Of a DNA stretch of 59,057 nucleotides, positions 58,337-59,057 are shown one piece after another (position 1 is the stretch's first letter; each line of letters starts with the position of its first letter). This DNA comes from a virus. The position numbers and the translations under genes are program-made. Location of the stretch: IMG/VR virus record IMGVR_UViG_3300033183_000090, positions 1 through 59,057 of that record; one strand, 5' to 3'. The notes beneath the pieces are model-generated. The model saw only the letters and a program-made list of their open reading frames with translations. It was not told where the DNA came from and did no database searches.

Positions 58337-58783
58337 TTACCTCACTTTCGTTCTCAGCATTTTGGTGGTGTCCTTGTAGTCGTCTGGCCTCTCGCACCAG
58401 TCTTTCGGTATGCCTGACGTGCGTCTGTACTCCTCGTCGCTCATCTCCCGCATACATCTCTCGGCCTTCATAGCGATCTGCGCCCTAGTTTTTAGACTAG
58501 CCCTGCGCATCACGCCCTTGATGTGTACCTTGACGGTGGCCTCACTCACCATGAGCATCTCTGCCATCGCCTCGGTACTAAACCCTTGCCATATCATCTG
58601 AATGACTGCGTGTTGTTTCGGTGTAAATTCACGCATCAACGTGCAGTCATCCACACTCATTTGTCTCTGCGTCTGCGTCTGCTTATCGCCTCGAATCATC
58701 TGAGTAATTAACTCTAATTTAGCTTCTAATCCAATTACCTTTGCCTCAAGGCTGGCGACCTTAAAATGTAGGTCGTCAGTCAT
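58337..58783 (-). CDS. LuxR-type HTH regulator, 148 aa
   Basis: The start chosen is MTDDLHF after AAAGGAGACGTAAG, downstream of the promoter. The longer frame begins inside the operators. The N-terminus is a short coiled coil (LEAKVIGLEAKLELITQMI). Residues about 53-110 are a LuxR/GerE HTH (FTPKQHAVIQMIWQGFSTEA...SEATVKVHIKGVM). There is no autoinducer or response-regulator domain. Coupled with the integrase, it may time integration or excision. A direct role in quorum sensing is not supported. Confidence 0.87.
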   Translation of the reverse strand: MTDDLHFKVASLEAKVIGLEAKLELITQMIRGDKQTQTQRQMSVDDCTLMREFTPKQHAVIQMIWQGFSTEAMAEMLMVSEATVKVHIKGVMRRASLKTRAQIAMKAERCMREMSDEEYRRTSGIPKDWCERPDDYKDTTKMLRTKVR

Positions 58784-58821
58784 CTTACGTCTCCTTTGTT
58801 GTGTTATGGTTGGCTTAATTA

Positions 58822-58869
58822 TGTCACAGATATAAGACAACATGTAATCTTTGTCAATAATCCGTGACA
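58822..58869 (-). promoter_or_regulatory. Promoter with double operator for luxR-type gene and integrase
   Basis: TTGACA (58852-58857), a 17-bp spacer and TATATC form the promoter (or a 16-bp spacer and TTATAT). Two perfect TGTC-N10-GACA sites, 58822-58839 and 58852-58869, overlap the -10 and the -35. Centres are 30 bp apart. The arrangement matches that at 57010-57058. Confidence 0.85.
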
Positions 58870-58908
58870 ACTATGGACTGCGAACCTCGGCTCGGTTACA
58901 GTATAAAT

Positions 58909-58983
58909 ACTACAGAGCAGTTCTTTGTGACTTAGCTATGGTGTGTGTCCGAAAGGGGGGTTTTGCGACCCCCCTTTCTTTTT
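58909..58983 (+). ncRNA. Candidate trans-acting small RNA (right copy)
   Basis: This copy shows the upstream context that the left one lacks: a weak promoter (TGGACT 58874-58879, 17 bp, TACAGT 58897-58902) or a TATAAA box at 58902. The seed ATGGTGTGTGTCC is at 58938-58950, followed by the hairpin and T-tract to 58983. The predicted RNA is about 70-75 nt. The block with seed and terminator has no differences from the left copy, whereas the adjoining coding region has eight. The promoter call is weak. Confidence 0.45.
58951..58983 (+). terminator. Rho-independent terminator (right copy)
   Basis: This is the same 10-bp stem and TTTTT as at 45-77. It is the predicted 3' end of the small RNA. Confidence 0.85.
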
Positions 58984-58984
58984 G

Positions 58985-59057
58985 TCATGCCTGTAAATAG
59001 TGGCGTGACGCATCATAGAAATTATCGAATTGAGTAAGCACCACATTCTCAACAACC
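58985..59057 (-). CDS. C-terminal fragment of a variant of the 141-aa protein
   Basis: The window ends inside this reading frame, so only about 24 codons are seen. They encode the same C-terminus as the gene at 79-504, with one Glu-to-Asp change and otherwise silent differences. It is the strain variant at the contig junction, not a separate full gene here. Confidence 0.7.
   Translation of the reverse strand, partial: VVENVVLTQFDNFYDASRHYLQA

Larger units (their letters stand above)
58907..59057. repeat. Right copy of imperfect terminal overlap
   Basis: This is the same 151-bp unit as at the left end. It shares the 73-bp invariant block with seed and terminator. The window ends inside the diverged 141-residue gene. 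Confidence 0.85.

Overview
The window is an essentially complete genome of a tailed, temperate bacteriophage (Caudoviricetes). The tail genes and the large internal virion proteins suggest podovirus morphology. The host is probably an alphaproteobacterium, perhaps marine. The evidence for that is indirect: a GTA-type three-helix holin, a capsid resembling the SU10 family, marine-phage-style fibre domains, and a tRNA-Asn-like attP remnant. The first and last 151 bases align with about 10 mismatches. In the coding part of this overlap nearly all changes are synonymous, so the contig most likely closes as a circle assembled from slightly different strains. No host genes are seen.

Layout. (1) About 79-8625, leftward: an accessory/early operon of small proteins around a large AAA+ ATPase/VWA protein pair (CobS/CobT-like fold, not cobalamin synthesis). 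Many of these genes share one 5' leader, GGAGGACACACACCATG or a variant. (2) 8626-9043: a non-coding turn-around region. (3) 9044-47774, rightward: virion and lysis genes. These are terminases, portal, a receptor-binding-type insert with two RCC1 beta-propeller proteins, scaffold, major capsid, adaptor, nozzle, fibre, two GNAT-fold proteins, several internal core proteins, a 3753-residue polyvalent protein with a zinc-peptidase motif and an ADP-ribosyltransferase-like domain, then holin(s) and an M15 endolysin. (4) 47740-51256, leftward: a recombination and nucleotide cassette (Sak4-like ATPase, DUF669-type protein, PD-(D/E)XK exonuclease, dNMP kinase). (5) 51414-56126, rightward: a Cro-like regulator, primase-helicase, resolvase, HNH nuclease and small conserved proteins. 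(6) 56020-58783, leftward: regulators (zinc ribbon, XRE, HTH), integrase and a LuxR-type protein, with a candidate attP between the integrase stop and a strong terminator.

Two regulatory networks stand out. First, 18-bp operators of the form TGTC-N10-GACA overlap the -10, and in three places also the -35, of promoters in five intergenic regions. Four of these promoters have 17-bp spacing. Second, a short + strand transcript is predicted across the contig junction. It would consist of an unpaired AUGGUGUGUGUCC segment followed by a 10-bp terminator hairpin. That segment is the exact antisense of the shared early-gene leader, so the phage may encode a trans-acting small RNA that controls translation of its own early genes. 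This second network is my leading candidate for something undescribed.

All assignments come from reading motifs and gene order. No database search was possible.
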